Source: Dictyobacter kobayashii
GTDB taxonomy: Bacteria; Chloroflexota; Ktedonobacteria; Ktedonobacterales; Ktedonobacteraceae
NCBI RefSeq assembly: GCF_003967555.1
Contig: NZ_BIFS01000001.1
Coordinates: 3,224,001 to 3,288,000 of the forward strand
Length of the DNA: 64,000 nucleotides
Direction: 5' to 3'
The notes beneath the pieces are model-generated. The model had not been told where the DNA came from, did not search any database, and worked only from the letters and a program-made list of their open reading frames with translations. Positions within the stretch are counted from its first letter, which is position 1. Every line of letters begins with the position of its first letter. The position numbers and the translations under genes are program-made. Below, in pieces: positions 1-10,090 of the stretch.

Positions 1-1
1 G

Positions 2-1087
2 TTTGGCTTCCTGCGCCAGGAGCGTTTCCTGCCAGGCAATATGGATGTCTATGTTTCTCAATCCCAGATTCGCCGCTTTGGATTGCGTACAGGCGACATG
101 GTTTCTGGCCAGGTGCGACCTCCAAAGGACAACGAGAAGTACTACGGACTCCTGCGTGTTGAGGCTATCAATGGTGTTGACCCGGAGATCGCTAAACGGC
201 GTCCTCATTTTGACAACCTGACGCCGATTTTCCCGCGAGAAATGTTTAATCTAGAGACTGGCCCATCGAATATATCGGGCGGCTGGTGAACCTGGTGGCC
301 CCTATCGGACGTGGCCAACGCGGATTGATTGTTTCTCCCCCGAAAGCTGGTAAAACCCTCCTCCTCAAGTCCATTGCAAACTCCATCACTGAAAACTATA
401 GCGATACTCACTTGATGATTGCGCTGATTGGTGAGCGACCAGAAGAGGTCACTGACATGAAGCGTTCAGTGAAGGCCGAAGTTATCAGTTCGACCTTTGA
501 TGAGCCAACTGAGGCCCACACACGCGTCGCTGAAATGGTGCTTGAGCGTGCTAAACGCCTGGTTGAAGGTGGACGCGATGTGGTCATCCTTCTGGATAGT
601 ATTACCCGTTTGAGCCGCGCCTATAACCTGGCCGTCCAGCCAGTGGTCGTACCTCTCCGGTGGTCTAGATCCAAGTGCCTTGATCCCGCCCAAGCGTTTC
701 TTTGGCGCAGCCCGTAAGATCGAAGAAGGTGGTAGCTTAACCATTATTGCTACGGCCCTGGTCGATACTGGTAGCCGTATGGACGACGTAATTTACGAAG
801 AATTTAAGGGTACCGGCAACATGGAATTGTTGTTGGATCGTAAGTTGGCTGAGCGCCGCGTCTTCCCCGCCATCGATATCGCTCGCTCCAGTACCCGCCG
901 CGAAGAATTGCTCCTCGACGATAAGACACTCCGTTCAATCGTAGTTATGCGTCGCATGTTCTCTACCCTGGCCGATCAACAGAGTGGCAAGAGTAGTTTG
1001 GAGGCAACTGAAGCATTACTGCAGCACATGGCTAAAACCAGCAACAACACAGAGTTTTTAGCTACCCTTAACAAAAACATCTGGTAA
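2..1087 (+). CDS. rho: Transcription termination factor Rho, 5'-truncated by the window edge, with frameshifts
   Basis: Rho is a hexameric RNA-dependent ATPase helicase that terminates transcription. The reading frame is open from base 2 ([19 protein letters not shown], part of the RNA-binding domain), so the start lies upstream. The Walker A segment (PPKAGKT, near 340), Walker B ([16 protein letters not shown], near 581) and the Rho-specific [20 protein letters not shown] region are all present, ending in a normal C-terminus. The frame shifts near 268 and again near 640-653. Adding one base at each of three G/C runs (about 268, 640, 653) restores the conserved sequence, including GRTLSGGLD, and gives exactly 363 codons. 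Sequencing or assembly error is more likely than a true pseudogene. A hairpin terminator follows. Confidence 0.95.
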
Positions 1088-1112
1088 ATCTCCCACGTTT
1101 TTCGCTAATTTC

Positions 1113-1173
1113 AACCACACCAGCATCGGTGCGACTCCGTATTGGATTATACCGATGTTGGTTGGTTTTTTTT
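1113..1173 (+). terminator. Intrinsic terminator after rho
   Basis: An imperfect stem (1113-1130 pairing with 1151-1165, around the shared CATCGGT/ACCGATG core) is followed by a run of eight T at about 1166-1173. It lies 26 bp after the rho stop. Confidence 0.75.
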
Positions 1174-1180
1174 CTCTCCG

Positions 1181-1209
1181 TTGCATGATTCGTCTCTCAT
1201 TGTTACAAT
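1181..1209 (+). promoter_or_regulatory. Candidate sigma70-type promoter for the small membrane protein gene
   Basis: TTGCAT (1181-1186) and TACAAT (1204-1209) are separated by 17 bp. The site is 41 bp upstream of the chosen start at 1250, between the rho terminator and the gene. Predicted by eye only. Confidence 0.55.
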
Positions 1210-1249
1210 ACGCAGAGGAAATTGCTTACACTTTTTTGGAGAGCATCAC

Positions 1250-1762
1250 ATGGCATCATCTTCAGTAGCACAAGAGCAAGTATTTATCGGGCCCGGATTG
1301 AGCCTGTTCAAGCGTGTTGTGACTATCCTGGGTCTCATTGGGGTAACAGCACTCGTTTTGTGGATCGCGGTCTATCAACATGCGAACCGCAATGATGCTT
1401 CTGTGATTGGAAGTACCATTGCCGCCGTGGTTTTTCTTGCGGGTTTCGTCTATTATTTACGTCTGGTTGCGCCTGTCCCTTTTACCATTACGGTTGGGCC
1501 GCAGGCAGTGGTTAAGCAGAGCCGTCGCGGCGAAGTAATTGATCTGCCCTGGGAAAATATTACGCGCATCAAAGAGGAATTTTTTCCTAATGGCAAGCGC
1601 ATTAGCGTGATTGTCTATCGCAAAGTTACGGAGCCGAATCAGAAAGCCAAGGCCTGGGCCGTCTATCGCGACGATGTTACCGATCTGGATGGATTAGCAG
1701 AGAGCTTGAAAAAACTGTTACCGGCTGGCTGCGACTGGCAGAGCGAGACCGTTCACGAATAG
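1250..1762 (+). CDS. Two-helix membrane protein with a PH-like cytoplasmic domain
   Basis: The product is 170 aa. I start it at the ATG at 1250, behind GGAGAG, because the longer frame from 1142 would run through the rho terminator and the candidate promoter. Two hydrophobic helices (about residues 25-45 and 55-72) are followed by a soluble C-terminal half with the pattern FTITVGPQAVVKQSRRGEVIDLPWENITRIKEE. That pattern, strands followed by a W-x-x-I segment, is typical of bacterial PH-like (YcxB/YokE-type) domains on small membrane proteins. No specific function can be assigned. It has its own promoter and terminator, so it is probably monocistronic. Confidence 0.7.
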   Translation: MASSSVAQEQVFIGPGLSLFKRVVTILGLIGVTALVLWIAVYQHANRNDASVIGSTIAAVVFLAGFVYYLRLVAPVPFTITVGPQAVVKQSRRGEVIDLPWENITRIKEEFFPNGKRISVIVYRKVTEPNQKAKAWAVYRDDVTDLDGLAESLKKLLPAGCDWQSETVHE

Positions 1763-1778
1763 GCACGCTGGATAATCA

Positions 1779-1830
1779 AGCGCGCATATAGCAAAGTAGA
1801 TGTATTCATCTTAATGCTAGCGCGCTTTTT
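1779..1830 (+). terminator. Long hairpin terminator after the small membrane protein gene
   Basis: AAGCGCGC (1779-1786) pairs with GCGCGCTT (1820-1827), and inner pairing of TAGCA/TGCTA and AGATG/CATCT extends the stem. The stem runs into TTTTT (1826-1830). It lies 16 bp after the stop and also separates this gene from the convergent modC-like gene. Confidence 0.65.
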
Positions 1831-1848
1831 GTGTGCGCTAAAAACAGC

Positions 1849-2982
<1,134 letters not shown>

Positions 2983-3121
2983 ACCAGGCTTACTCCAATC
3001 TTGTCATGTATACAATTGTTTTTATGTTATCGTGTGAGTGGTGAGTTTAGCAAATGTGATACGGCAGAGGTAGCACCATTTTTGTGGCAGTCCTGGGCTT
3101 ACTTTTTACACGTAACAATCC

Positions 3122-3150
3122 TTGCCTTAGAGAGAAAAGCGTGGTATACT
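3122..3150 (+). promoter_or_regulatory. Promoter for the HxlR-type regulator
   Basis: TTGCCT (3122-3127) and TATACT (3145-3150) have a spacing of exactly 17 bp. A second TATACT occurs at 3177-3182 without a clear -35 element. The site lies 82 bp upstream of the regulator's likely start at 3232. Confidence 0.6.
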
Positions 3151-3231
3151 AGGAAATACATAAAATTAAGAGATAGTATACTGGCGTTCAATATGTCTAT
3201 TGTCACCTCTTCCAGAGGGGATACATAGGAA

Positions 3232-3629
3232 ATGGTAGGCAGAGCACTTATGGCGACGAAGCCGACAGAACAAACAATATCAACAGCAACCATTGCAACT
3301 TCATGTCCCGTTATGAGCATGCCGTTCAGGTGATATGTAAGCGTTGGACTGGATTGTTATTAAACGCTCTGATGGAAGGCCCTCGACGCTTTTGTGAATT
3401 GACTGCACTTGTCGATGGGCTATCAGACCGCGTTTTGAGCGATCGCTTGCGCGAATTAGAGACCGAAGGCATTGTTAAGCGGGTTGTATATCCACAGATT
3501 CCAGTGCGCGTTGAATATCAACTCACGGAGAAAGGTTATGCGCTCAAGCCGGTAACGGATGCAATTCATACCTGGGCTGAGCAATGGGTTGATCCATTAC
3601 AGTTTGCAGATACAACTGAAAAGAAATAA
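3232..3629 (+). CDS. HxlR-family winged-helix regulator (one frameshift)
   Basis: The family pattern continues from RYEHAVQVICKRWTGLLL through GPRRFCELTALVDGLSDRVL and ends with VEYQLTEKGYAL, the MarR-like winged helix of HxlR proteins. The usual N-terminal cysteine is encoded upstream in another frame (ATSCP, near 3298-3309). Adding one C to the CCC run at 3307-3309 joins CP to RYEHAV and gives a 132-aa protein from the ATG at 3232 (or 126 aa from 3250). HxlR proteins are often redox- or electrophile-responsive through that cysteine. The target is unknown. It stands alone, upstream of the HIT gene on the same strand. Confidence 0.85.
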
Positions 3630-3667
3630 GATACTATTGTATAGTCCTTTGGGGGCATGACTCCCTT

Positions 3668-3712
3668 TTTTTTCTCCCCCGGCTATCGCGATGATGGTCG
3701 GGGGAGAAAAAA
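3668..3712. repeat. Perfect 14-bp inverted repeat between HxlR and HIT genes
   Basis: The arm at 3668-3681 (six T, then CTCCCCCG) pairs perfectly with 3699-3712, with a 17-nt loop. It could form a terminator-like hairpin after the HxlR gene, but no T-run follows the stem on the plus strand. Confidence 0.6.
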
Positions 3713-3744
3713 CGTTATTCGACGTGATTTGAGGCCGAAATACA

Positions 3745-4245
3745 ATGGAAAATTTATGGGCACCCTGGCGCATGGCGTTCATCGAACCGAAAGATCCGCC
3801 GCCGCCAGGTTGCATTTTTTGTACGCAACCAGCCGCGCATGAAGATGCGAAGTATCATATTCTTCATCGAGGCGAGCACTGCTTTATGATGCTCAATCTG
3901 TATCCATATAATAATGGACATCTGATGGTCGCCCCTTATGAGCATATCGGCGCCCTGGATCTGCTAAGCGCGGAGACACTGGCTGATATGATGTCTCAGG
4001 CGCAATGGGCTATCCGCGCCCTTAAGGCTGCGATGAAGCCCGATGGCTTTAATATGGGCATCAATATGGGGAAGGTGGCTGGTGCTGGTTTTGCTGAACA
4101 TATTCATTACCATATCGTACCGCGTTGGAATGGGGATACGAATTTTATGCCGGTAATTGGAGATGTTAAGGTGATGCCTGAACATTTGGATGTGGTATAC
4201 CAGAAGTTGTTGCAGGCGCTGGCTGAGACCAGGTTAGAGCGTTAA
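3745..4245 (+). CDS. HIT-family nucleotide hydrolase/phosphorylase
   Basis: The product is 166 aa. The histidine triad is visible as HIHYHIVPRW near residue 115, the catalytic signature of HIT proteins that act on dinucleoside polyphosphates or nucleoside phosphoramidates. The N-terminus MENLWAPWRMAFI and the CIFC pair near residue 24 are typical of the Ap4A phosphorylase-like bacterial branch with a zinc site. Cytosolic, with no signal peptide. The chosen ATG at 3745 is the first with the family N-terminus; the ribosome binding site is weak. The exact substrate cannot be read from the sequence. A 26-bp perfect hairpin separates it from the convergent membrane protein gene. Confidence 0.9.
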   Translation: MENLWAPWRMAFIEPKDPPPPGCIFCTQPAAHEDAKYHILHRGEHCFMMLNLYPYNNGHLMVAPYEHIGALDLLSAETLADMMSQAQWAIRALKAAMKPDGFNMGINMGKVAGAGFAEHIHYHIVPRWNGDTNFMPVIGDVKVMPEHLDVVYQKLLQALAETRLER

Positions 4246-4342
4246 TAAAACCAGTACGTGCGTGCGCATAGTCAGCGCACACATCCGGGTTGGCTTTGAA
4301 TGCAATACACCTCATTTAAGGCGAAGATGATAGGAAAAGCTC

Positions 4343-4397
4343 AAAAAGCACGAATTGTATGTGCGGGCAAGGCCCGCACATACAATTCGTGCTTTTT
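4343..4397. terminator. 26-bp perfect hairpin between convergent genes (bidirectional terminator)
   Basis: The arms at 4343-4368 and 4372-4397 are perfectly complementary, with a 3-nt loop (AAG). Each arm ends in an A/T run at the base, so the hairpin could terminate both the HIT gene and the facing membrane protein gene. The apex is GTGCGGGC/GCCCGCAC. A GTGCGTGCGCA stretch lies about 90 bp upstream. It belongs to the long-hairpin set described in the findings. Confidence 0.7.
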
Positions 4398-4407
4398 GTT
4401 GTGTCCA

Positions 4408-4820
4408 TCAACCGAAAAATGCTTTTTTTACTTTTTTGCTGAATATGACATACGCAAGCATGAGAGAACTCCATATGATTTGTATCCAATCGGAACTGGA
4501 AGATATTTGAAAAGTGACAGTAAAAATAGCCGTTAATAATGCTAAGCTAAGCAGAATAAGTTCTGTCCAATAAGCCCATTTTTTTAGACTGAAAAGGCCG
4601 AGAGAGATGATAAGCCCAAATAGACCAATAAAAATGTTTAGTGTGAGCTTGAATTGTGCAGGTGTAACGGTATTTATATGTCCAGTCAAATATCGTTGAC
4701 TTATGATGACAATAGTAATTCCTGAAAAAATAAATAGATTACAGATAGAACAAGTGTCAGAACAGCAATCATAGTGATTACAATCGGGCGCTTAGAAAGG
4801 GTTGTTTTTGACATCTTCAT
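4408..4820 (-). CDS. Small four-helix membrane protein (one frameshift)
   Basis: Reading from the ATG at 4820, behind an excellent AGGAG, gives MKMSKTTLSKRPIVITMIAV and then leaves frame near 4741. Adding one A there joins it to ITIVIISQRYLTGHINTV and the remaining 93 residues, making 137 aa with about four hydrophobic segments and a basic C-terminal tail (KKVKKAFFG). No family is recognised. It resembles small integral proteins of unknown function with a KKWAYW turn between helices. The lysine-rich N-terminus suggests a cytoplasmic N-terminus. Convergent with the HIT gene. Confidence 0.65.
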
Positions 4821-5210
4821 TCTCCTGGAACTCTTGTTTAATAGTGATAACTAAATGTGATACTAATTTCGATATATACACTATAAGTCTAATCAGGTTA
4901 TTTATTGATGGAAATAACATTGATACTTGTATATCAACAAGGGCAGTAAACACATTAATTAGTATAAAAAATAATGCAGCTAAAAGTCAATTGCATGCAT
5001 GAGTATATTCAAAATTCTAATCTTTATCTAATGTTTTTAATGTGAAATAAGCATATCTTCTTTCACAAAAGAGGATATAATATATATAATATAGTAGATA
5101 TATAGTAACAAAATTATGCAAGAGAATATTTAAAACCTAAAATTCCACCTGGATGAGGACAAGCCCCCATTCCGTTCATTGAGCAACCAGGCAGCAAGAA
5201 AAGAGAATCG
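4821..5210. other. AT-rich non-coding stretch
   Basis: This stretch is rich in A and T, with TATATA runs around 5075-5105. Open frames are short and lack ribosome sites. Its left end must contain the promoter of the small membrane protein gene. No gene is visible. Confidence 0.5.
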
Positions 5211-5266
5211 TATAGGTTCGGCCCTCAGCGGCCGATTGCCGCCCCGGTAGGGCGGCCCGGTATCCT
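5211..5266 (-). repeat. Inverted partial copy of the adjacent tandem repeat unit
   Basis: Positions 5211-5244 are the exact reverse complement of the end of a repeat unit (for example 5407-5440), and similarity continues less exactly to about 5266. The copy faces the direct array that begins at 5295, so array and cap could fold together. Confidence 0.8.
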
Positions 5267-5294
5267 CACCATATGGTCGCTTGTCTCAGGAACT

Positions 5295-5880
5295 TCGGCC
5301 CACGCGGTGCCCAAACACCGACGCTGCTTTTGGGTACCGCGTGAAGGAAAGGGACATGCCAGGAGGCACCCTATCGCTGGGATACAGGGCCGCCGGCTCT
5401 GCGGAGGGCGGCAATCGGCCGCTGAGGGCCGAACCTATACCTCGGCCCACGCGGTGCCCAAACACCGACGCTGCTTTTGGGTACCGCGTGAAGGAAAGGG
5501 ACATGCCAGGAGGCACCCTATCGCTGGATACAGGGCCGCCGGCTCTGCGGAGGGCGGCAATCGGCCGCTGAGGGCCGAACCTACACCTCGGCCCACGCGG
5601 TGCCCAAACACCGACGCTGCTTTTGGGTACCGCGTGAAGGAAAGGGACATGCCAGGAGGCACCCTATCGCTGGGATACAGGGCCGCCGGCTCTGCGGAGG
5701 GCGGCAATCGGCCGCTGAGGGCCGAACCTACACCTCGGCCCACGCGGTGCCCAAACACCGACGCTGCTTTTGGGCACCGCGTGAAGGGAAAGGCCATGCC
5801 AGGAGGCACCATATCGCTAGGATACGGGGCCGCCGGCTCTGCGGAGGGCGGCAATCGGCCGCTGAGGGCCGAATCTATGC
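5295..5880 (+). repeat. Tandem array of four 146-147-bp units
   Basis: Units start at 5295, 5442, 5588 and 5735. The first three are nearly identical; the second lacks one G (146 bp). The fourth is diverged near its middle. Each unit contains an internal hairpin in which CACGCGGTGCCCAAA pairs with TTTGGGTACCGCGTG with one mismatch. Frames stay open across the array on both strands, but none has a ribosome site or plausible protein composition, so I treat the array as non-coding. It lies just downstream of the response regulator gene (minus strand). Confidence 0.85.
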
Positions 5881-6082
5881 AATTCGTTATTATTGTTGAT
5901 TTTTTGTGTAGGGAGGGTAAAAAGGAGCAGGCTCCAATCCTATGTTTCTGATCTCCAATTCTTCGTATTTCAACGGTATTGGAGGAAGGACGGAGAGGGA
6001 GGGTTGCGAGGATGCCTCGTGCTCCGTCAGGGCTGCCGCCTCTGCACCCCGCTTTCCCCCAAAGGGCGGAGAGCCCGAATAC

Positions 6083-6820
6083 TTAGCCGCGAAATACATA
6101 GCCTACGCCACGTACGGTCTGGATTAATTTGGGGTTGGCGGCTTCTTCTTCTAATTTTTCGCGTAGCCAGCGAATATGTACATCCACTGTACGGGTATCT
6201 CCAGCATAGTCGTAGCCCCAGACGTGATGTAGTAGTTGATCGCGTGTTAAGACGGTACCGCGATTGCGGACCAGGTAGGTGAGCAGATCGAATTGTTTGG
6301 GTTGTAGTTCAATATTCTGCCCACGGTTCGTCACCCTGCGTCCGGCCTGATCGATGGAGAGATCCCCTGAATGTAAATCCTTGCGCCGGGGAAGGCTTTC
6401 CTGTCTGTTATTGGTAGTATCCTGATTGCCACTATTAGTGATTGGATAATCAGCGCGACGCAACAGGGCACGCACCCGTGCCAGCAGTTCGCGCCGCCCA
6501 AAGGGTTTGGTCATATAGTCATCCGCCCCTACTTCCAGCCCCACCACCTTATCGATCTCGTCGCCTTTAGCCGTCAACATAATAATAGGGACCACCGCTG
6601 TCAGGCGCTCACGTCGCAGCTGGCGGCATACCTCCAGGCCATCGATGCCAGGCAACATAATATCCAGAATCACCAGGTCGGGAGTCTCCGTGCGGGCCGC
6701 ATCCAACGCACTCAAACCATCTGCCGCCTTCGTTACCTGGTAGCCAGCTTGTTCCAGGTTATAAGAGATGGTATCGAGTAGAACCGCCTCATCATCGACA
6801 ACCAATATTTTTCGTACCAC
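6083..6820 (-). CDS. OmpR/PhoB-family response regulator, last gene of the pst operon
   Basis: The product is 245 aa. The receiver domain (residues 1-120) has the acidic pair DD at 9-10, phosphoacceptor Asp at about 53 (VILDIMLPG) and the conserved lysine in MTKPF. A C-terminal winged helix (about 150-243) ends in the family motif TVRGVGYVF. The start is GTG at 6820, behind GGGGAG. It follows pstB by 22 bp, so it is almost certainly the phosphate-responsive PhoB/PhoP-type regulator, controlling the operon it sits in through the PHO-box-like site upstream of pstS. No histidine kinase or PhoU gene is present in the window, so its sensor is encoded elsewhere. Confidence 0.88.
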   Translation of the reverse strand: MVRKILVVDDEAVLLDTISYNLEQAGYQVTKAADGLSALDAARTETPDLVILDIMLPGIDGLEVCRQLRRERLTAVVPIIMLTAKGDEIDKVVGLEVGADDYMTKPFGRRELLARVRALLRRADYPITNSGNQDTTNNRQESLPRRKDLHSGDLSIDQAGRRVTNRGQNIELQPKQFDLLTYLVRNRGTVLTRDQLLHHVWGYDYAGDTRTVDVHIRWLREKLEEEAANPKLIQTVRGVGYVFRG

Positions 6821-6842
6821 AGGAGCTCCCCCGCCTCAATGC

Positions 6843-7772
6843 CTAGCCGAAACGGCCGCTGATGTAATCCTCTGTTTCTTTCCGTTCGGGCCGTGCAAAG
6901 AGTTGAACCGTAGGCGCATACTCAATTAATTTGCCGCTCAGAAAGAAGCCCGTATAGTGTGAAACACGCGCTGCCTGTTGCATATTGTGTGTCACTATAA
7001 CAATAGTATACTCTTTTACAAGCTCTGTAATCAGCTCCTCAATTTTCAGAGTGGCAATCGGGTCCAGGGCCGAACAAGGCTCATCCATCAATAGCACTTC
7101 TGGCTCGACAGCCAGCGCACGCGCTATGCAAAGCCGTTGCTGCTGACCACCCGAAAGTCCCAGGGCCGAGGTATGCAAGCGATCTTTCACTTCCTCCCAG
7201 AGGGCCGCGCCACGCAGACTATACTCCACGCGCTCCTCAATAACTTTCCTGGATTTACCCTGAACGCGCAGACCATAAGCGACATTGTCAAAAATAGATT
7301 TTGGAAAAGGATTGGCACGCTGGAAGACCATACCAATGCGCTGTCTTAGCAGCACCACATCGGTTTTCTTTTCATAAATATTGAAGTCGTCGAATATGGC
7401 CTGCCCGGTAACCTTAGTACCTGGAATTAGATCATTCATACGATTCAATGTACGCAAGAAAGTCGATTTACCACAGCCAGATGGGCCAATTAAGGCGGTT
7501 ACCTGGCGGTTCAGAATTGGTAATGAGACATCATACAGGGCTTGCTTGGAACCATAGAAGAAGTCTGTATTTTTGACATCTATTTTAACCGCAGCCCGTG
7601 CGTTTAACGTTTTAGCTGGATCAAAATGACCCATGTGTTCAGCTTCTTTTTCGACCTCATTAATATTGGGCGTGGACGTATCGAGATCCTGAAAAGGAAG
7701 TTTTCCCTGTTTGCGAGCCTGTATTTCTGCCTGCGATAGGGGTTGAGAATTTTGCAAACTATGTTGCTCCAT
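6843..7772 (-). CDS. pstB: Phosphate ABC transporter ATPase PstB with N-terminal extension
   Basis: The product is about 309 aa from the ATG at 7772, chosen because AAGGAG lies just upstream; the longer frame to 7820 lacks a site. Walker [10 protein letters not shown] is at about residues 96-104, followed by [19 protein letters not shown] and Walker [13 protein letters not shown], all characteristic of PstB. It energises high-affinity phosphate import with PstC and PstA. Roughly 60 residues precede the usual PstB start (rich in Q, E and K, with a [11 protein letters not shown] segment). Most PstB proteins are about 250-260 aa, so this is an added N-terminal arm of unknown role. Confidence 0.95.
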   Translation of the reverse strand: MEQHSLQNSQPLSQAEIQARKQGKLPFQDLDTSTPNINEVEKEAEHMGHFDPAKTLNARAAVKIDVKNTDFFYGSKQALYDVSLPILNRQVTALIGPSGCGKSTFLRTLNRMNDLIPGTKVTGQAIFDDFNIYEKKTDVVLLRQRIGMVFQRANPFPKSIFDNVAYGLRVQGKSRKVIEERVEYSLRGAALWEEVKDRLHTSALGLSGGQQQRLCIARALAVEPEVLLMDEPCSALDPIATLKIEELITELVKEYTIVIVTHNMQQAARVSHYTGFFLSGKLIEYAPTVQLFARPERKETEDYISGRFG

Positions 7773-7823
7773 CATATCTCCTTTATGTGTGTGTAAGTGT
7801 GTATTATCCGCGCTATGCACTGG

Positions 7824-8045
7824 TTAGCATAGCGGATATTCTTTGTGTAGCGGGATAGCCGCATCAACAATCAAGCGGCCCTCAATTACCATGAATCGAA
7901 TGTACTGGCCCGCCAAATTTTTACTGATAAAGTAAGGACGACCCTCGTACGAGATATGTCCGCTTCTCGCTACTTTACGTGAGTAGATGCTAGCACCTTC
8001 AGGAATGGGTCGTGGATCTGTAGCGATATTCAACGAAACGTTCAT
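7824..8045 (-). CDS. Small 73-aa protein inside the pst operon
   Basis: The start is ATG at 8045, behind GAGAGG. The sequence has a compact beta-rich pattern (RKVARSGHISYEGRPYFISK, then LAGQYIRFMVIEGRLIV). This resembles the small C-terminal beta-barrel of some integrase/transposase-type proteins, but no catalytic domain is present and the match is by eye only. It lies between pstA and pstB, with 65 bp on the pstA side and about 50 bp to pstB, so it is co-transcribed. A regulator or nucleic-acid-binding role is possible but not shown. The frame could extend to 8114 without a ribosome site. Confidence 0.65.
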   Translation of the reverse strand: MNVSLNIATDPRPIPEGASIYSRKVARSGHISYEGRPYFISKNLAGQYIRFMVIEGRLIVDAAIPLHKEYPLC

Positions 8046-8110
8046 CTCATTGTATCCTCTCATGTAAACATATCTTCCTGGATTGGCTAAAGAATGAATA
8101 CCCCTACAAA

Positions 8111-9037
8111 TCAAGTCGCCGTCATATGACGATGGACGGTATTGCCTATTGAGCGCGCACCTAGATTGATGAGGAGCAGAATCACGATCAATAGCGCGGA
8201 TGAGCCAGATGTCACGGCATCGGCTAATGCTTTGGTCAGACCACCACCGGTGCTCTGAATATTGTAGATGTTAATTGTCAGATTGTCGCTACCGATAAAC
8301 GGATTCAGGGTAAAAACATTGGCTGGATTGCTGGCGCCCATGGTAAAGATCAAGGCCGCCGCCTCACCGATGATTTTGCCAGCCGAGAGTACAATGCCTG
8401 TGACAATGCCTGCCAGTGCTGAAGGGAGCACAACGGTATGCACCATATGCCATTTAGTGCTGCCCAGAGCCATGCCACCCTCGCGCATATCCCCCGAAAC
8501 CGAGACCAACGCATCCTCAAAGAGGCGCAGGGTATTGGGAAAATTGAGGCAGAGCAAGGTCAGAGCCCCCGCAATGCGGCTCAGACCAAAGCCAAAGAAG
8601 GTGCAGAAGAAGGCATAGCCAAACAGTCCAAGCACAATTGAAGGCACGCCCGAGAGCGTCTCTGCCGCAAAATGGATCCCTGTTACCATCCGACCCTGTG
8701 GCGCATATTCGGCCAGGAAGATAGCCGCGGCTAGCGAGATAGGGACTAAAATGATCTCCGAGAGGATCAAAATATAAAATGTATTGAAGATTTGCGCTCC
8801 GACCGAGGCTTCGCCGGTCGGGGCATAGAAGCGTGGATCGATCAAAGATGGGAAACCCTGAATCAGCAGGCGTAGAATGATTGCGATAAAGATCAGGGCA
8901 ACCGCAATGGCCACTACCCATAATATAGATAGTGCTATATGGTTGGTAGTGTGTAAGCGCCGTACCAACTGTCGTAGTGCGTCTTTTTTTTGTGTATCAG
9001 GTTCGGGCGCATACTGAGAAAGTTGTTGTGAACTCAT
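8111..9037 (-). CDS. pstA: Phosphate ABC transporter permease PstA
   Basis: The product is 308 aa with about six hydrophobic segments. The cytoplasmic coupling-helix region is clear (ALGSTKWHMVHTVVLPSALAG, then GIVLSAGKIIGEAAALIFTMG), as in PstA. It forms the membrane channel with PstC. The start overlaps the pstC stop by four bases (ATGA), so translation is coupled. A soluble N-terminal arm of about 35 residues precedes the first helix. Confidence 0.95.
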   Translation of the reverse strand: MSSQQLSQYAPEPDTQKKDALRQLVRRLHTTNHIALSILWVVAIAVALIFIAIILRLLIQGFPSLIDPRFYAPTGEASVGAQIFNTFYILILSEIILVPISLAAAIFLAEYAPQGRMVTGIHFAAETLSGVPSIVLGLFGYAFFCTFFGFGLSRIAGALTLLCLNFPNTLRLFEDALVSVSGDMREGGMALGSTKWHMVHTVVLPSALAGIVTGIVLSAGKIIGEAAALIFTMGASNPANVFTLNPFIGSDNLTINIYNIQSTGGGLTKALADAVTSGSSALLIVILLLINLGARSIGNTVHRHMTAT

Positions 9038-9999
9038 TTGTAGACGCTCCTACTGGCAATATACCGGCTAAGGCAGATAAAGAGAAAAGAAACGACGAGC
9101 AGCAGGAAGCCTAGCATAAAGTATGCATCGCGCTCAGCGCCGACCGCCTCGGGAAAGTTAATCACAATCGGTTGGGTCATGTTCACATTGGGCTGAAAAA
9201 AGATGGCCGGCGTCAAAACGTTGACCGGCAAGGTCTTCCCCTTCAGCACCAGGCTCACCGCCAGAGCCTCACCAATCGCACGCGACATGCCCAGAATCAC
9301 AGCCGTTGCTAGCCCGGTTGTCGCGGCTGGCAATATCGCTCTTCTCATCATTTGCCAGCGCGTGGACCCGAGTGCCAGGCTCGCCTCACGAATATCGGTT
9401 GGGATAGAGCGCAAAGCATCGATAGAGATACTAATAATGGTTGGCAGGATCATTAAGATCAGGACCACCGTAGCGGCGGCCCAACCATAGCCGGCCAGGG
9501 CAGGAATCGGTGTCAGCGGTCCTGCGATATCGCGGATGATTGGTACCAGAGCCACCAGGGCCAGAAAACCAATGACCACTGATGGCATACCAGTGAAGAT
9601 CTCCAGCAGTGGTCGCAATACATTTTCTAACCACCTGGGACAAACCTCAGTCATAAAGAGGGCCATGCCGAAAGAGAGCGGTGTCGCGATAACTACTGCC
9701 AGCATGGTTGTCACGATGGAGCCCAGGATAAAGCCCAGCATACCATAACTGGGGGCGCCCAGATTGCCCTCGGGGTCCCAGATGGTGGTTGAAAGGAAAT
9801 TACTTGAATGGGGGTCTGCACTAAACATGCGAAAGGCGTTGAGCCCGATAAAGAAGAAAATGCCGAAAATGATCGCCACAATTAGGGCCGCGCATAGAAA
9901 GAAAAGACCACGAACGCCCTGATCTACAGTGCGGCTCTTCCTGGTTCTCATATTTCTAATTTGTCTCTGTTGTTGGCCGATGAATGATGTATCCGCCAC
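9034..9999 (-). CDS. pstC: Phosphate ABC transporter permease PstC
   Basis: The product is 321 aa. Multiple membrane helices and the coupling motif ASLALGSTRWQMMRRAILPA with AVILGMSRAIGEALAV mark it as PstC, the partner of PstA. The start is GTG at 9999, preceded by AAAAGGTG. A basic N-terminus (RNMRTRKSR) fits a cytoplasmic N-terminus. The 245-bp gap to pstS holds a long perfect hairpin that may lower expression of the permease genes relative to pstS. Confidence 0.95.
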   Translation of the reverse strand: MADTSFIGQQQRQIRNMRTRKSRTVDQGVRGLFFLCAALIVAIIFGIFFFIGLNAFRMFSADPHSSNFLSTTIWDPEGNLGAPSYGMLGFILGSIVTTMLAVVIATPLSFGMALFMTEVCPRWLENVLRPLLEIFTGMPSVVIGFLALVALVPIIRDIAGPLTPIPALAGYGWAAATVVLILMILPTIISISIDALRSIPTDIREASLALGSTRWQMMRRAILPAATTGLATAVILGMSRAIGEALAVSLVLKGKTLPVNVLTPAIFFQPNVNMTQPIVINFPEAVGAERDAYFMLGFLLLVVSFLFICLSRYIASRSVYK

Positions 10000-10090
10000 A
10001 ATAGCACCTTTTTTCTGGCTATGTCAGGTTAGTACATACAGTTTCTTAGAATGTTCCTTATCGTCCATGATCATCCTGATCACCATGCCT

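Noticed and set aside
2..1087. Rho as a true pseudogene
   Set aside because: All motifs are intact and three one-base changes restore it. Frameshifts elsewhere in the window show the same pattern, so error is the better explanation.
1142..1249. Longer start for the small membrane protein
   Set aside because: It would run through the rho terminator hairpin and candidate promoter, and the ATG at 1250 has a good ribosome site.
5281..5951. Long open frames on both strands across the 147-bp array
   Set aside because: They arise because the repeated sequence lacks stops. No ribosome sites or protein-like composition are seen, and frames shift with the 146-bp unit.
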